Part shown: positions 1 to 11,177 of the stretch, one piece after another
Numbering within the stretch: position 1 is the first letter of the stretch
Layout of the letters: the number at the start of each line of letters is the position of its first letter
NCBI GenBank assembly: GCA_018296165.2
Contig: JACKQL020000030.1
Coordinates: forward strand, 1-64,000
DNA length: 64,000 nt
Source of the DNA: Termitomyces sp. T153
Taxonomy: Eukaryota > Basidiomycota > Agaricomycetes > Agaricales > Lyophyllaceae
Direction: 5' to 3'
Notes under the pieces: model-generated
The model's input: only the letters and a program-made list of their open reading frames with translations
The model's database searches: none
What the model was told of the DNA's origin: nothing
Translations under genes and position numbers: made by a program

Positions 1-989
1 AGTCACTGCCAGTGACCTCCTGTAGTTGATACCGGCATTCTTCGAAGAGGGGTATACGCAAAAGCAAAAAAGAGAACTGAATGGATTTTAGCAACATCGT
101 TCAACTTCGGCTGTCTCATTGTGTTTGCAGACGCGACCGATCCCATCACTCTTCTCTCGTTCCCAGCCTTGTTCCTGACTTGAATCAAAACTCTTGTCTG
201 TTCAGGATCCGTACTCCGTTTCTGACTTCTTGTCTTCTGTATATAGAACGCACTGGCACAAAGTGTTCTCTCACCTCTAGGTAAAAACCTCGCTTAATTC
301 GGTCATAACATTCCTGAAGCTATCTTGTCAGTGGTCTAAGTATCAGATGGACTTCCGCCGCCTATCAGGGAAGCAGGGGAGTACCATTGTGTTCAAATTG
401 GGAGGCTTGAGCTCAATCGGAGAAAGTACAGTGGCCTTGCGGCTGCTTATCAAGCCGTGGGCCACAACAACTTGCCATCGGCGGGCCAATCTCGCCTCGC
501 CCATGCAGTTTGACCAATTTGAATTCACCCCTGTCGCTCGTTGCATCAAAGTGACAGAAAATCTCGAGTGTGCATCCCTGTAACAGACCAAGACTTATGC
601 GGCGAAAACACGTTGATTGTTGGGTTAGCTGTGGCGTCCTGACTCGGACCCGCCGCGAGGCATGATCGCAACGTGGACGTCTCGGGTTTCAAGATATACT
701 CCTTATCAAAATGTTATGATTTTTCACCTGGCGTTTGTACAGTGTTAACAGTGGACCAGGTACTCCACAGTGGTACTCAAGCGTGTGACCCCTAAGGCCA
801 CAGTGTTCGACTGGCCAGGCTTGGTGCGGGGAGCGCCATTGTGCTCAACTAACCACATTGTTTCACTTTGTTATATGCGCAGCATTTGTTGTGGCTTCCT
901 ATAAAATCTTGGGGGGCGATAGGGGCTTGTCACCTCTTCTCACCAACTTCAAGTTTTGTCTGATCACTCTGGGGCTCCTATCTACGAGC
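1..989. other. non-coding stretch, nothing recognised
   Basis: Short overlapping open frames occur on both strands, but none has a recognisable protein signature or splice pattern. The last part is probably the upstream region of the F-box/LRR-like gene that starts near 990. Confidence 0.4.
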
Positions 990-2344
990 ATGGCCCACTT
1001 TTGTCTACAAACCCCAGACATTGTTGCGCTACTCTGCGAAACGGTATACTACACCCGTGATGATAATTTTGATCGTCATCGAACCCTCGCAACATTAGCG
1101 AAAGTCTCCGGTTTATTCAGGTTTTGGGCTCAGAAACTCATGTGGACCGACATGTATTCTCTACTGCCCCTAATCATGTCCTTCCCGAATGATTCCTGGT
1201 CTATCGACGGAGAAGAATCCGGAGATCCTGTCTTGGTGCGTCCTCCTTATTCTGACTCTATGTGGCGCCTGAAAATTTTTGAAATAAGGTTTTCACAAGA
1301 CAACCCACCGCAAAGGAATTTGAAGAGTTTGTGGCAAAGTCGCAGAAGATTAGTCATTTGACTCTTCCACAACGAATTATTCCATGGAATGGTCAAGCAG
1401 CCCGTAAGGCCGAATTTATACGAGTGGCACCGGAAGTGTATGAAACGCTTCACCTCACTGCGCTTGCCGCGGGACATGTTTTGTTTCCAAATCTAGTTTC
1501 AATGGTCGTCCTCGATCCCTGTCCTGAACTAGAACCGCTCTATGGTCATTTTGGGCCAAATATAACCGATGTCGATGTTCACCTCAATCTGTGGTGGAAA
1601 AAAAATATCATTTGCAAGACATTGCTGGCTCATTTACGGCGCCAGAACCAGGACATTCGATCTGTGAAGATTGGACTTGCACCTCCGGACATTTTGGAAG
1701 CCATGATTCGCGCACTTCCTCGACTCCAACGTCTTATAACGCAATCTCCCTTGACCATCCAAAGTCTCCGACATCTCGGTGGCCTAAAGACCCTTGAAAG
1801 TTTGGCATTCAAACTCGATCCTTCCCATCATACCTCTGAATGGCTTGGTCCACTTACATTTGGATACGTGCAATCTTTGACGTGTCAATGTGAAAATATA
1901 GAGGACGCAATCCTGCTTCTGTCTAAGACATCGCATTGCCCACTGACTCACCTTGACATCGAGTTCATTTCTGATGATGTCTATCTCATTTTTTATGGTC
2001 TTCGTTACATACGGAGCGACATGATCAACGACCATGACAACAGCCTCTCTCCCCTGATCAGGCAGCAAAAAACACGACCCCAAAAATGGCTGGAACTCAC
2101 ACGAGCGGTCTCACAGAGTGTCAACCGTCTTTCGTTTCTATCCCTGCGGATTAAAGAGTGTTCGACATGGCACTCCGATCGCTCGCCACTGAAATTTGAT
2201 TCCATCGAACCGCTGCTCGCATTGGAAAATCTATGCGAATTAGCAATTGACGCAGCTGGTGGTATATCCATAAATCAAAACTATATCGCCAACTGCATGC
2301 CGAAGCTAAAAAGGATCGATATAACGCCGCCACATATTGTTTAG
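990..2344 (+). pseudogene. F-box/LRR-like protein, possible frameshift
   Basis: The region encodes about 450 residues of the F-box/LRR-like type that is expanded in Agaricomycetes. The first part (ATG at 990) reads MAHFCLQTPDIVALLCE and has the usual F-box-region text, with a conserved Leu/Trp-rich stretch ending in SLLPLIMSFP. The second part, ending at the TAG at 2344, has leucine-rich repeats such as LPRLQRLI, LGGLKTLESLAF and CPLTHLDIEF. The two parts lie in different frames. The switch falls between about 1280 and 1312, where one frame gives KIFEIRFSQ and the other TAKEFEEFVAKSQK. I found no intron of normal size there, so a one-base indel or a sequencing error is likely. The F-box core itself is degenerate. 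Family members usually act as SCF ubiquitin-ligase substrate adaptors, but no substrate can be inferred. If the indel is a sequencing error this would be an intact gene. Confidence 0.6.
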
Positions 2345-5079
2345 ACCAAGATAGTCATTATTAGTAATTATCATTGCTGGTGAACTTATTCTGGTACCTT
2401 GTTTCGTGTCTTGTACTTCATCTGGTAACATCGATAGCAATAAATGGGTAATCCAAAGAAGGAGAAAGGAGTTCTTACCACAACCATGAGAATAACATGA
2501 CCCTTCGCTATCAGGAATCTCCAAAGACGCATCTTGGCATTGAAACCATTCAAACAGTTCCATCGCCAAGCTGGAGAACAATTTCGCGTGCTGTATCGTA
2601 CTCGGATGAAAGGGAAAAGCGCCGGTTTCCGAGTGTACAAAATATGAGAGGATAGACTAAGATTTCTGAAGGAATCTGCTGTGACCTAAGTATGGTGAAA
2701 AAGGAGGATGAGGCGCTGAGTTGGATCATTGGGGCCAAAACTATGCCAGTAGTATGTAGACAACCGATGTCTTGCACCCAATCATCTATAGCTCTATTAG
2801 GAGCATCTTCTGTCACTTGACACCGACCTTTCAAAAAAGATTTCTACACGTAACAGGTCTTTTGAGTATATATGAACAAGTGTCTCGGAGGCTCACGTGA
2901 ACTGCCACAAGTTGACATTAAAATCCCTCAACAGGAAAAACTTGGATTGAATTCATTTGGGGAAATGACAAAGTTTGGGCGATATAGTCAACAGTGCATG
3001 GCTGCTCGGTCCATGAAAAATTCGAGTGGGAGACATTAGTCATTGGACCGTGATACAAAGGGAAGGAAGGTACGTCGGGTCATGGTACTCCAGATCATAG
3101 ACAGAAACCAGTACAGATTATCGAGGTTAGCCAAGATTCTTTGGCTCCATTTACATATGCAACTGACGGGGATAGAGGATTGGGATAGAGTAGGCATCTA
3201 TAGAGAATCGTCGTTGTTGACTCCGTGACCTTCTGTATCGTCATGGAGCAGTAAGTGAAAGATCTTCGTAAAATACTTACTACCAAACGAGCAACTTTGT
3301 ACACGCTTCATGGTCAGCTCCTTCAAACGCCAGAAGGTTCTGTGTTGATAAACGTGGTCTTAACTCTGCTATTATATCGAGTGCATGACTGTATCTCAGT
3401 ACAACCTCAAGTTAGGTTGAAGTCTTACGCTGGCATGATATTTGGATGAACCATTGTTTATATCAATGACCATTGGCACAGGTCGGTTGGGATACAGGCA
3501 TTTCGAGGTCCAAGAAGATAAGATATTGATGTATGCCAGGCGATTTGCATGAGAAATGAAATGCAACCTGTGAGAACCGAAGGTGTTCCAGTAGCGAAAG
3601 CTTGAATCTCGTGCCCAATTCTGCCACGTTGCATGGGCTGCATGAGGCAAGAACCTATAAACCGGAAGTGATGATCGTGCCACTTGATGTCACCGTGGCC
3701 GACGTTTAATTCGCCTGGAAGAGTGTCATCAGGTCTATGGAACGGTGTACTATAGTAAGCCGAATCAGTAAGATGAGGAGAAAGGGCAAGAGAAGAAAAG
3801 TGTAGGCAGGATGGATAGCAAAAGGTTCACGCAAATTACGCAAGAGTTTGATTCTTGAGACCTTGAGGCATGGCGTATAAATCTTATGAGAAAGAGGCCG
3901 ATGATCTAATTGAGTTAACACACCTTGTTCCCGAGGTTTGAATGCAACTTGGGATGATCTAAGCTGATTCGCAAACATGAGCTCGAACAACAAATTGATA
4001 ACGATAGACGCTTGCCTTGAGCCACATGATATGTGTATAGTCAAGCATACCTCTTTGTTCAAAAAGAGGGTCCGAACTAAAGAATCGAGTAAAATGATAC
4101 TGCAGCAATGACGAGCTAATCAGAAATTCTACAGTTAGACATGCAATGAGAAACGGGGAATGAGGCGTTCGAGTATAGATGGGTTTTGGGCATGCTAAAA
4201 GGTGCACCTGTGTCCGGTGTCAGACTTCCACGTTACACGAAATTGAAAAGATGGCTGGGTGTGCATGGATGATTAGTCACCAGAAGGAGGTATGAGGAGA
4301 CTCGAGAGCAGCTGAAGAAGAGTTGGATGATTAGGCGAGTGGGCCGGTGCTGGCTGGAGTTTATAGACCATGGTGTTGTAGGCACCCCAGATCGAGGACA
4401 ATAAAAAAACAAGGAAGGACTGTTATGGAAACCTTGATGGAATACAAAGGAACAAGAACGATTTCACCAGTCATAGCCGGTAGCCAAGAATGTAGAACTA
4501 GCTAGCCTAAGAGAACTATAGGGACAACAAAAACTCTGGAAAACTCTATGTGAGAGGTTCTCGATAGATATAGGTCACTCATTTTCGAAAACGAAGTTCT
4601 GGGATTGAGATGGGTTATAAAGAGTCCATATCTAGCCCTATATACCACAGTCGATTGGGCTTTCTGGTAACCTGGTCAGTTTTGACAGAGATAATCACTA
4701 GTCAAATACTTAGTTAAACAAGCACAACAACTCATTGATGCTACCTAGTATAAGTATATATGGTAGGATAAGTAATGTTGTATGTACTCACCCTCAGTCT
4801 GTGTTAACTGAGGATGTTCTACGTAGTCCCGAGTATACATGTATGACTAAGTCCGTTGTGATTAATGCGAGTGCGTCCCTTGTCTTGCCCTACGATGGTC
4901 TCAACCTGACAACACTCCTCAGTTAACGTCAGTTAAATCGCACTTTCGAAACAGGTGGCAGTGCCGCGGAAGTTACCGAGAGCGAATGAAACCTTACTTG
5001 CATAAACTATACAGTTTGCGGCTTATCGGCACACACAAAGACCACTCGCTCATCGACCAGTAACCTCAAGACAAAAAAA
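2345..5079. other. long intergenic stretch; possible 125-bp inverted-repeat unit
   Basis: No spliced gene could be built here. Open frames up to 118 codons exist on the minus strand (3706-4207) but show no familiar motif. The only structure I saw is a perfect 12-bp inverted repeat, GTTAACTGAGGA at 4803-4814 and TCCTCAGTTAAC at 4916-4927. The end of the interval is the upstream region of the eS30 gene. Confidence 0.4.
4803..4927. repeat. 12-bp inverted repeat flanking 101 bp (MITE-like?)
   Basis: GTTAACTGAGGA at 4803 and TCCTCAGTTAAC at 4916 are perfect reverse complements. No convincing target-site duplication flanks them, and the unit is small. It could be a tiny MITE, a regulatory hairpin, or chance. 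Confidence 0.25.
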
Positions 5080-5594
5080 ATGGGAAAAGGTGAGGCTAAC
5101 TTCAGTTTGTTGAACTGTTCTCATATTTTGGCTAGTTCACGGATCCCTCGCTCGTGCTGGTAAAGTCAAGTCACAGACTCCTAAGGTCGAGAAACAGGAG
5201 AAAAAGAAGACTCCTAAGGGTCGTGCTAAGAAGAGGATCTTGTACAACCGCCGGTAAGTTGTTTTTTCTACTTCTTCTCGAGTTGATATCGACTGTATTA
5301 TCAATAGCTTCGTGAATGTTACTACTCTCCCCGGCGGCAAGCGCAGAATGTGAGTTTTTTTTATCCACTTTTTTAATGCTTCGTGTCTTTTCCAAGGCGA
5401 ACAACTATCGTCTTTCAACCATCATGATGATACCCAAGCAATATAGCATAGTTCACACTGAATATCAAAGTGTTGATAACCAATCATCTAAGTCTTTCGC
5501 TCCTATCTGATCCATTGATTCTTTTCACCCTATGCTTGTCTGTGAACATCGAGACTGACACTTCTCTGCTAGGAACGCCAACCCCGAGAAATAA
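5080..5594 (+). CDS. RPS30: 40S ribosomal protein eS30 (4 exons)
   Basis: The model is join(5080..5089,5136..5253,5308..5349,5573..5594), giving 63 residues. The protein starts [20 protein letters not shown] and contains [16 protein letters not shown], the hallmark of eS30, a small basic protein of the 40S subunit near the decoding region. Length and sequence match the family, and there is no ubiquitin-like (FUBI) N-terminal fusion, as is usual in fungi. All four exons join in phase through GT-AG introns: 5090-5135, 5254-5307 and 5350-5572. The ATG follows an A-rich context. The third intron is 223 nt, about four times the length of the others, and carries a C/D box snoRNA. Introns of ribosomal protein genes are common snoRNA hosts, so host transcription should set the snoRNA level. 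Confidence 0.95.
5415..5518 (+). ncRNA. snR60: C/D box snoRNA, snR60/U80-like, in eS30 intron 3
   Basis: All four boxes are present in order inside the intron: C box ATGATGA (5424-5430), D' box CTGA (5458-5461), C'-like GTTGATA (5472-5478) and D box CTGA (5507-5510). TCAA (5415-5418) and TTGA (5515-5518) can form a short terminal stem. The guide before the D box (5491-5506, AGTCTTTCGCTCCTAT) pairs over 16 nt, with one G-U, with the conserved large-subunit rRNA stretch ATAGGGGCGAAAGACT. The guide before D' (5446-5456, GCATAGTTCAC) pairs over 11 nt with GTGAACTATGC of the same rRNA. These rRNA sequences are from memory. They are the target pair of yeast snR60 and human U80 (25S A817 and G908 in yeast numbering). 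Placement between good splice sites fits release by intron lariat processing. The exact methylated base at the D' site is uncertain by one nucleotide. Confidence 0.85.
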
Positions 5595-6934
5595 AAGGTT
5601 CGCGCCAGCACTCGATAGCTATCCATGGGATAGATCCAATGAGACGGATCCAGCCGGAAGGGGGACAGGAGGATATGATCCCAGGTTGTTTTCTCGTTTA
5701 TATTTTCATGCTTAACATCAAATGTCACACATGCGCAATCGACATATGTTCCAGGTCTCGTCCTTGCACAAGTTGAGCCCGACTTCATTATCGGTGCACA
5801 ACTCCCTTCTGAGTCTCCGACTTGTTGGGCTGCGTTCTGAGTTGCCTCGACATCATGTTGAGATTCATATGTACGGGGCCGTTAGGATATGCGGTGCAGC
5901 GTATATGGTGGATGGCTGCCCAACCTTGGTTTCGTAGGTTGTCTAGTCTCTTGTGTTTACTCGTGTATGCGAGAGGGTTTGGTTTTCGTTCAGTGTGATA
6001 TTTTTTGTTTATTGATATATATCTGACGTTCCATGGCGTGGCATTCCTTAAAGTGTTCTGCGCTAACCAGCCTTATGCGTGCTTTGTCTCATATCATTCT
6101 AAATCTGGGGTATACTTGTGAGCTATTAGTTAGATTCGTAATCATTCGTTAGGATGAGCAAGCTCTACTTGAGCTTATCTCCATAGAGGTGTCGGTCATC
6201 TAGCTACTAGTAAGTTCTGTCAACCTCAGCAAAAGGCGTACATGCGAGTTCAACGCGTTCAATTATTTTTCGTCTCGGCAATTCCTATTGCCATGTCAGT
6301 GTCGGCAAGGCTATCGGAAAATTAAGACTCCATTTACAGGCAATGTATCCTGCCACACTGCCATTGTAACATGCGTTATGTATGAGTTTAGCACGATGAT
6401 AGAACATGTATCATGACACTGAAGCTTTTCATCCGTGACGCAATTTTTCCACATCGAAACAATATGTCATTCGCGCCGGAGTTCCACCCCGTTCCAAGCT
6501 CGTTTACGATACTTACTTGTTGCTTGCCTGAAGGCTGAGGATGATCCTCGTCGTCTTTTTGACCCTCTGGTTCCTTTCTTCCTTCACTTTTGCTGTCTAT
6601 CATTCACTTTTTCAATTGTGATTCTCAATATCTCAGCGTGTATCTCATTTTTTCGTATTGGTTCTGGAGGATCTATGTAGTACGTCAGAAATGGCTATGG
6701 GACAAAGATTAAAATTATTAACTGCAACTGGGTTGGATGTGCTCTTACATAAGCGTCAATTGTTCGTTTGGGGACTTGGACCGTGTTCTCGGACGGTCAA
6801 GACTGCTTTCTTTGTACTTAAGAATCGCTCTTCGTCTGTGGACTGATATACGACTTCCTTGTTTAGAAGCACAAAGGTTGTTCGCAATATTTATTAATAC
6901 TTATGCAATCAAACTGATCATTATTAGACAAAAT
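5595..6934. other. intergenic region between eS30 and the chromodomain gene
   Basis: No conserved protein or RNA was recognised. The first few hundred bases are probably eS30 3' UTR and terminator. The stretch before 6935 should hold the promoter of the chromodomain gene. Small open frames on both strands at 6388-6846 have no family signature. Confidence 0.4.
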
Positions 6935-9900
6935 ATGTCGCAGTCTGATGACTCTGAATTGTTCGAACGCGATATACAGTCACAGTTCGTCTCGCAGGAA
7001 GGAGACGAAGATGTTCTATGGGAGGTCGTTGAGATCACTTCGGAGAAAGGAAGATTCTACAAAGTTCGGTGGGCTGGCGTTGATCCCAAGACCAATAAGC
7101 CTTGGGCGCAGAGTTGGGTACAGAAATCTGACTGTACCGATGATCTTGTTCACGAATGGAAACGTCGGAAGTCCAAGAAGAAAAAGAAAGGTATGTCAAT
7201 TCTTCTCAATGTAATGTCTCTTAGTTCTAGAACACCTTCGCAGGCTCAAAAGGATCGCGTCTATCTCACGTATCCCATCTATCGGGCACTTCATGCGTTT
7301 CTACAAAATCGTCATCCACGGTCACAAAGCGCAACACACGAGATCAAAGTGCCACTGTCGCTCCAGTCAATCACGCCAGAAATAACGGAAAGCGCACTCG
7401 AAGCGCTGCTCTGTCAGACGAAGGGTATAACGAGGACGACGTAGGCTTACCCTTGACTCATCCAAAAAAGAAACGGAAGATTGACGTGAAAGATTCGAAG
7501 GCGGCCCAGTCCCGTCCAAGTATGAGGAGGAAGGAACCTCACGTACAGGAGTCCGATAATGAGACCGTCTACGAGTCCGAAGTTGGGACGAATCGGCAAA
7601 GGGACAAAGGGAAGAGCAATGTTCTTCCTGTACAAAAAGAGGAAGAGGAAAGCAGCAGTAGTGGTGAGAGTACAGCACGAATACAGCCGCCCTGTTCAAC
7701 TGCCCGCAAACCATCTACAGTAAGAAGGAATGCGAAGCCATGCCGTTCTTCCAATACACGCACTCCTACAGTGACACCGGATCCTGACACAGCGTACCTG
7801 AAATTCAAGTCTGGCAAGCTCTCAACGCCCTCAAAAAAGCAACGGTCCCAGAAATTCGTTGAAGAGCTTTCATCCTCATCAGACGAGGTTGACGTGGTTC
7901 CAACTCACAAATCGCCAACGTCCCTTCCCGTGACTAAAGATAACTTACCAACAACATCTTCGACAACGCTTAGACAGTTGCAAGTGTATCATACCCCTTC
8001 ACTGTCGGATCCTCACAACGATGAAGAGCAGCTAGTGCAAGAAATGTACGATGAATTTGTCGACTTTGACGCAGTACATCAACAACTACCAAAAGGTATC
8101 CGTGTATCCACAACCTCCAACGGCGTCAACGAAGATTCATATCGTCAGGGTGAGGTGCCTGAAACTGAAACGGAATCATCGCGCAATACACAGTCACAGT
8201 CTCAATCTCGGCCTATGTTACCGCCGCTCAAACAACGACAGCCAACTCCTCCACTCCGGCCCCAAACGGCCTCTGGCCCGGAAGTTGAATCCCCCAAATT
8301 TTCCTCTAAACCACTCAAACAACGTGCACCCCCGAAGCCTTTACGAGTTCGAACTCTAACTCTCCCGACTTCTCCCCCGCGGTCGTCCATCATCTCCAAA
8401 ATGCGCCCTCGTACGCCCGGCTCGAGCTCGCGTATCTCCTTATTCGATGACGGTGCTGCACTCCACCAGCCTGAGCTAGATATACACATGGAAGTGGATG
8501 AGGACGAACATGAACCTGATGTGGCGGAGACGAAACTCAAACAGCAGAAACCAGCTTCCACGTCAAACATTCACAGGGCATCAAGAACTGGGTCTGGGTC
8601 CCTTCGTCCAATACCAAGACTCTCCCCATCTATTTTTACGTCCCATCTTCCCAATTCTTCATCTGCTTCAAACCACCGCAGCGCCGCAGACACGGTACTG
8701 GAGGAGGATTCAGATGAGGCACAAGTGGTGGAACCTGTGAGCTCAATTGAACAATTTACCCCATCAGAAAAGGGCAGGCGGAAGCGGAAAATTGGCCAGG
8801 ACAGGGTGGACCGGAAGGGGAAAGGCAAAGAACCTGTGGATGGCCATGCTGATGCAGAGGGTTCTGTGACGGATGACGATGATAGTGGACGGGACGAGCT
8901 GGAGAATGTGTTGCAGAAGAGGGGACAGCAACTCGCGTCACACGCGCGTGCTGAGAGGTTGAAGCGGCAGCGCGAGTCCGATGGAGCACTGGAAGCGGGA
9001 AAGAAGGCGTTGACTGAAGTGTTGAGTGAAAATGAGGAGAGGAAGCGAAAGAAGCGAAAGGAAGCAGAGATTGTGAAAGAAAAAGGAAGGAGTACGACAC
9101 ATACGCCTGGACCGTTGTGGAAAGAGAAGGACAAGGAGGAGGACAAAGAGGAGGAGGGCAAAGAGAGGAAGGACAAGGAAAAGGACAAGGAGGACAAGGG
9201 GAGGAAATCGCGATTGTCAAGGGCGCCATCAGAGGACGCGGAGCACGAGAGTGTAGAGGATGATATTATGGGTCTGCGTGAGGAGGAGGAAGAGTCGACG
9301 CAGGATCTGTTGATGGATGTGCCAGATACAAGACCTATGGAGGATGTAGACATTAACCGGAGTTGGGATGTCGAACCTTCAGCTCGGGTCACCAACGAGG
9401 TCAGGCCCTCGTTTTGTCATCCTTCTGACGTAGCTCATAGTTGTTTGTCAGGTTGAGCAACCTGAGCCTCCACTAAACCCCGTAGTCGATAAACGGAACA
9501 ATGATCATTGTGCTCGTTCAAAATTGAAGTCGAGTTTGCACAACAATCGTTCGGGGCATTACGATTCTCCTAAAGATGAACTCGTTCTACCTCCTACTGC
9601 ACCAGCCCCATCCTCAACACCCATGGAGGTAAATTCCATTGGTATTGGCAATTTTCCTGAGTTTCATGTCGATAACCAGTCCCAAGAACAAGACAACAGA
9701 CCAGACTTCGTCGCTACACTGGCCTTGCTCAATGAAAAATCCCAGGAGAATGCGCAGCTCACGAAGGAGATCAACACCCTTCGCGAAGCTTTGGCAGCCG
9801 CGAGTGCGCCGCGGCCTCGTGAACTTGAACTCGAGCGAGAGCTAGAGGTACTTCGAGCGAGTCTCGAAGCTGCCCAGGCGTCGTTTTCGGCAAGCCAGGA

Positions 9901-10595
9901 GCGGGTGGCGGACCTTGCGAGAGGAAAGGAGAGCGCAGAGAAGGATCGGGAGTTTTTCCGCGAGCATTATGCCCAGGCGTCTGGGTTCGTGACTTCAGTC
10001 CGTGAGGAAAATGCCGAGCTACAGAAGGAGGCGCAGATCGCTAGAGATCAAGCGTCAATCGGGGTTGACGCGGTGAAGGCTACGTATATCGCGCGTGTCA
10101 AGGCGTTGGAGGATGATGCTAAGACGTATAAGCGCCTGGCGTTGTTCATCATGGAAAAGGATATACGCACTAATGATGACATCAGGAGGAGGGCCGCCGA
10201 AGAACCTGAGTTGAGGGCACGGTGTGAGGAGCTGGCGAAGGAGTTTCGGATGCTGAGGAATGAGATCGTTGATTTGCAGGAGGAGGTGGATGACAAGGAA
10301 CTCAAGATAAAGGAGCTGGAGCAGCAGTTGAGGAATTGGCAGAGTCAGGCGACGGTGTTGAATGCCGATTTATGCAAGGTGAAAAGTTTACAGGAAGGAG
10401 AGGGTAAAGTGTATCAGTGTGGGTGGAGGGTTGGTGACGATGCCAATGTTCCTTGCGATGAGGTTTTCGCGACATATGAGGTTTTTCCTTTCCCTAAAAA
10501 TTCAAAATGGTGTCTAATGGTATTATTACATGCAGGAATTCGAGCGGCACATGTTTTCGGCGCGGCATCTAGACGTGAAGCGCACGGGTATATAA
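6935..10595 (+). CDS. chromodomain / coiled-coil / C2H2-like zinc finger protein
   Basis: The model is join(6935..7189,7231..9399,9452..10480,10536..10595), 1170 residues, with all junctions in phase. Residues about 24-75 form a chromodomain (LWEVVEI, FYKVRWAGVDP, PWAQSWV), which in this family binds methylated histone tails. Next is a basic SV40-like nuclear signal (PKKKRKID, near residue 160). A long Ser/Pro-rich low-complexity region follows, then a highly charged Lys/Glu block around residues 690-770. Residues about 870-1120 are a long coiled coil (REALAAAS, ELELERELEVLRASLEAAQ, LRARCEELAKEF). The extreme C-terminus has C1131-x11-C-x12-H-x5-H1162, a C2H2-like zinc finger that exists only when the last intron (10481-10535) is removed. 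The first intron is 41 nt, which is short, and its acceptor is the least certain junction. A nuclear chromatin scaffold is my inference. I know no named orthologue. Confidence 0.8.
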
Positions 10596-11177
10596 ATCTT
10601 GTCACGAGGTTCCTTGCTTGATTATACTTTTCTATATCACGGTATCTGTATGAATATCACCACGAGCACTGAAGCGTGAAAACGTTTGGTTGTATTTATG
10701 ATAAAAAAGCAAAGAAGGATGAAACCAGAATGACCGGTCACCGGTAAGATAGAATGAGAAGGAATCACAGTGGAATAGATACACACTCTTCACTATCAAC
10801 AAATTAGGAAGGATATCGTAGTGGTGGCCGAGACGGTACGGAAGAAAATCTCGCATTGATATCGGTGTGATCAACAGATGAATCCATGTCGAATCCGACA
10901 CAAATCCCCACCTGTTCGTCGTCCATACATTGGCAGAACCACAAGACCTTGGAGTGTAGGTAGGCAAGTGCCATCAGAGGTCAGTAGAATTGCAAGCGCG
11001 GGAGCACAATGGTTTGATTACACACAATCCTTCAAGCTATCAAGCGGTCACATACTCCTATCATCATTTTTGTGCAGTCCCTGACAAGTTGAATAAGAAT
11101 CACAATCCAGAACAGTAATTGAACAAACCAACGCCACCAGCTGCAACCAAAACCACAACCATAGTGCAAGAGAATCC
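10596..11177. other. intergenic, convergent gene ends
   Basis: This lies between the stop codon of the plus-strand chromodomain gene and the end of the minus-strand kinase-like pseudogene. I see no coding or RNA signal. Confidence 0.4.

Noticed and set aside
8571..9395. Long Ser-rich open frame on the minus strand inside the chromodomain gene
   Set aside because: It is the reverse of the Lys/Glu-rich and Ser-rich coding repeats of the plus-strand gene; the low-complexity codons leave the opposite frame open.
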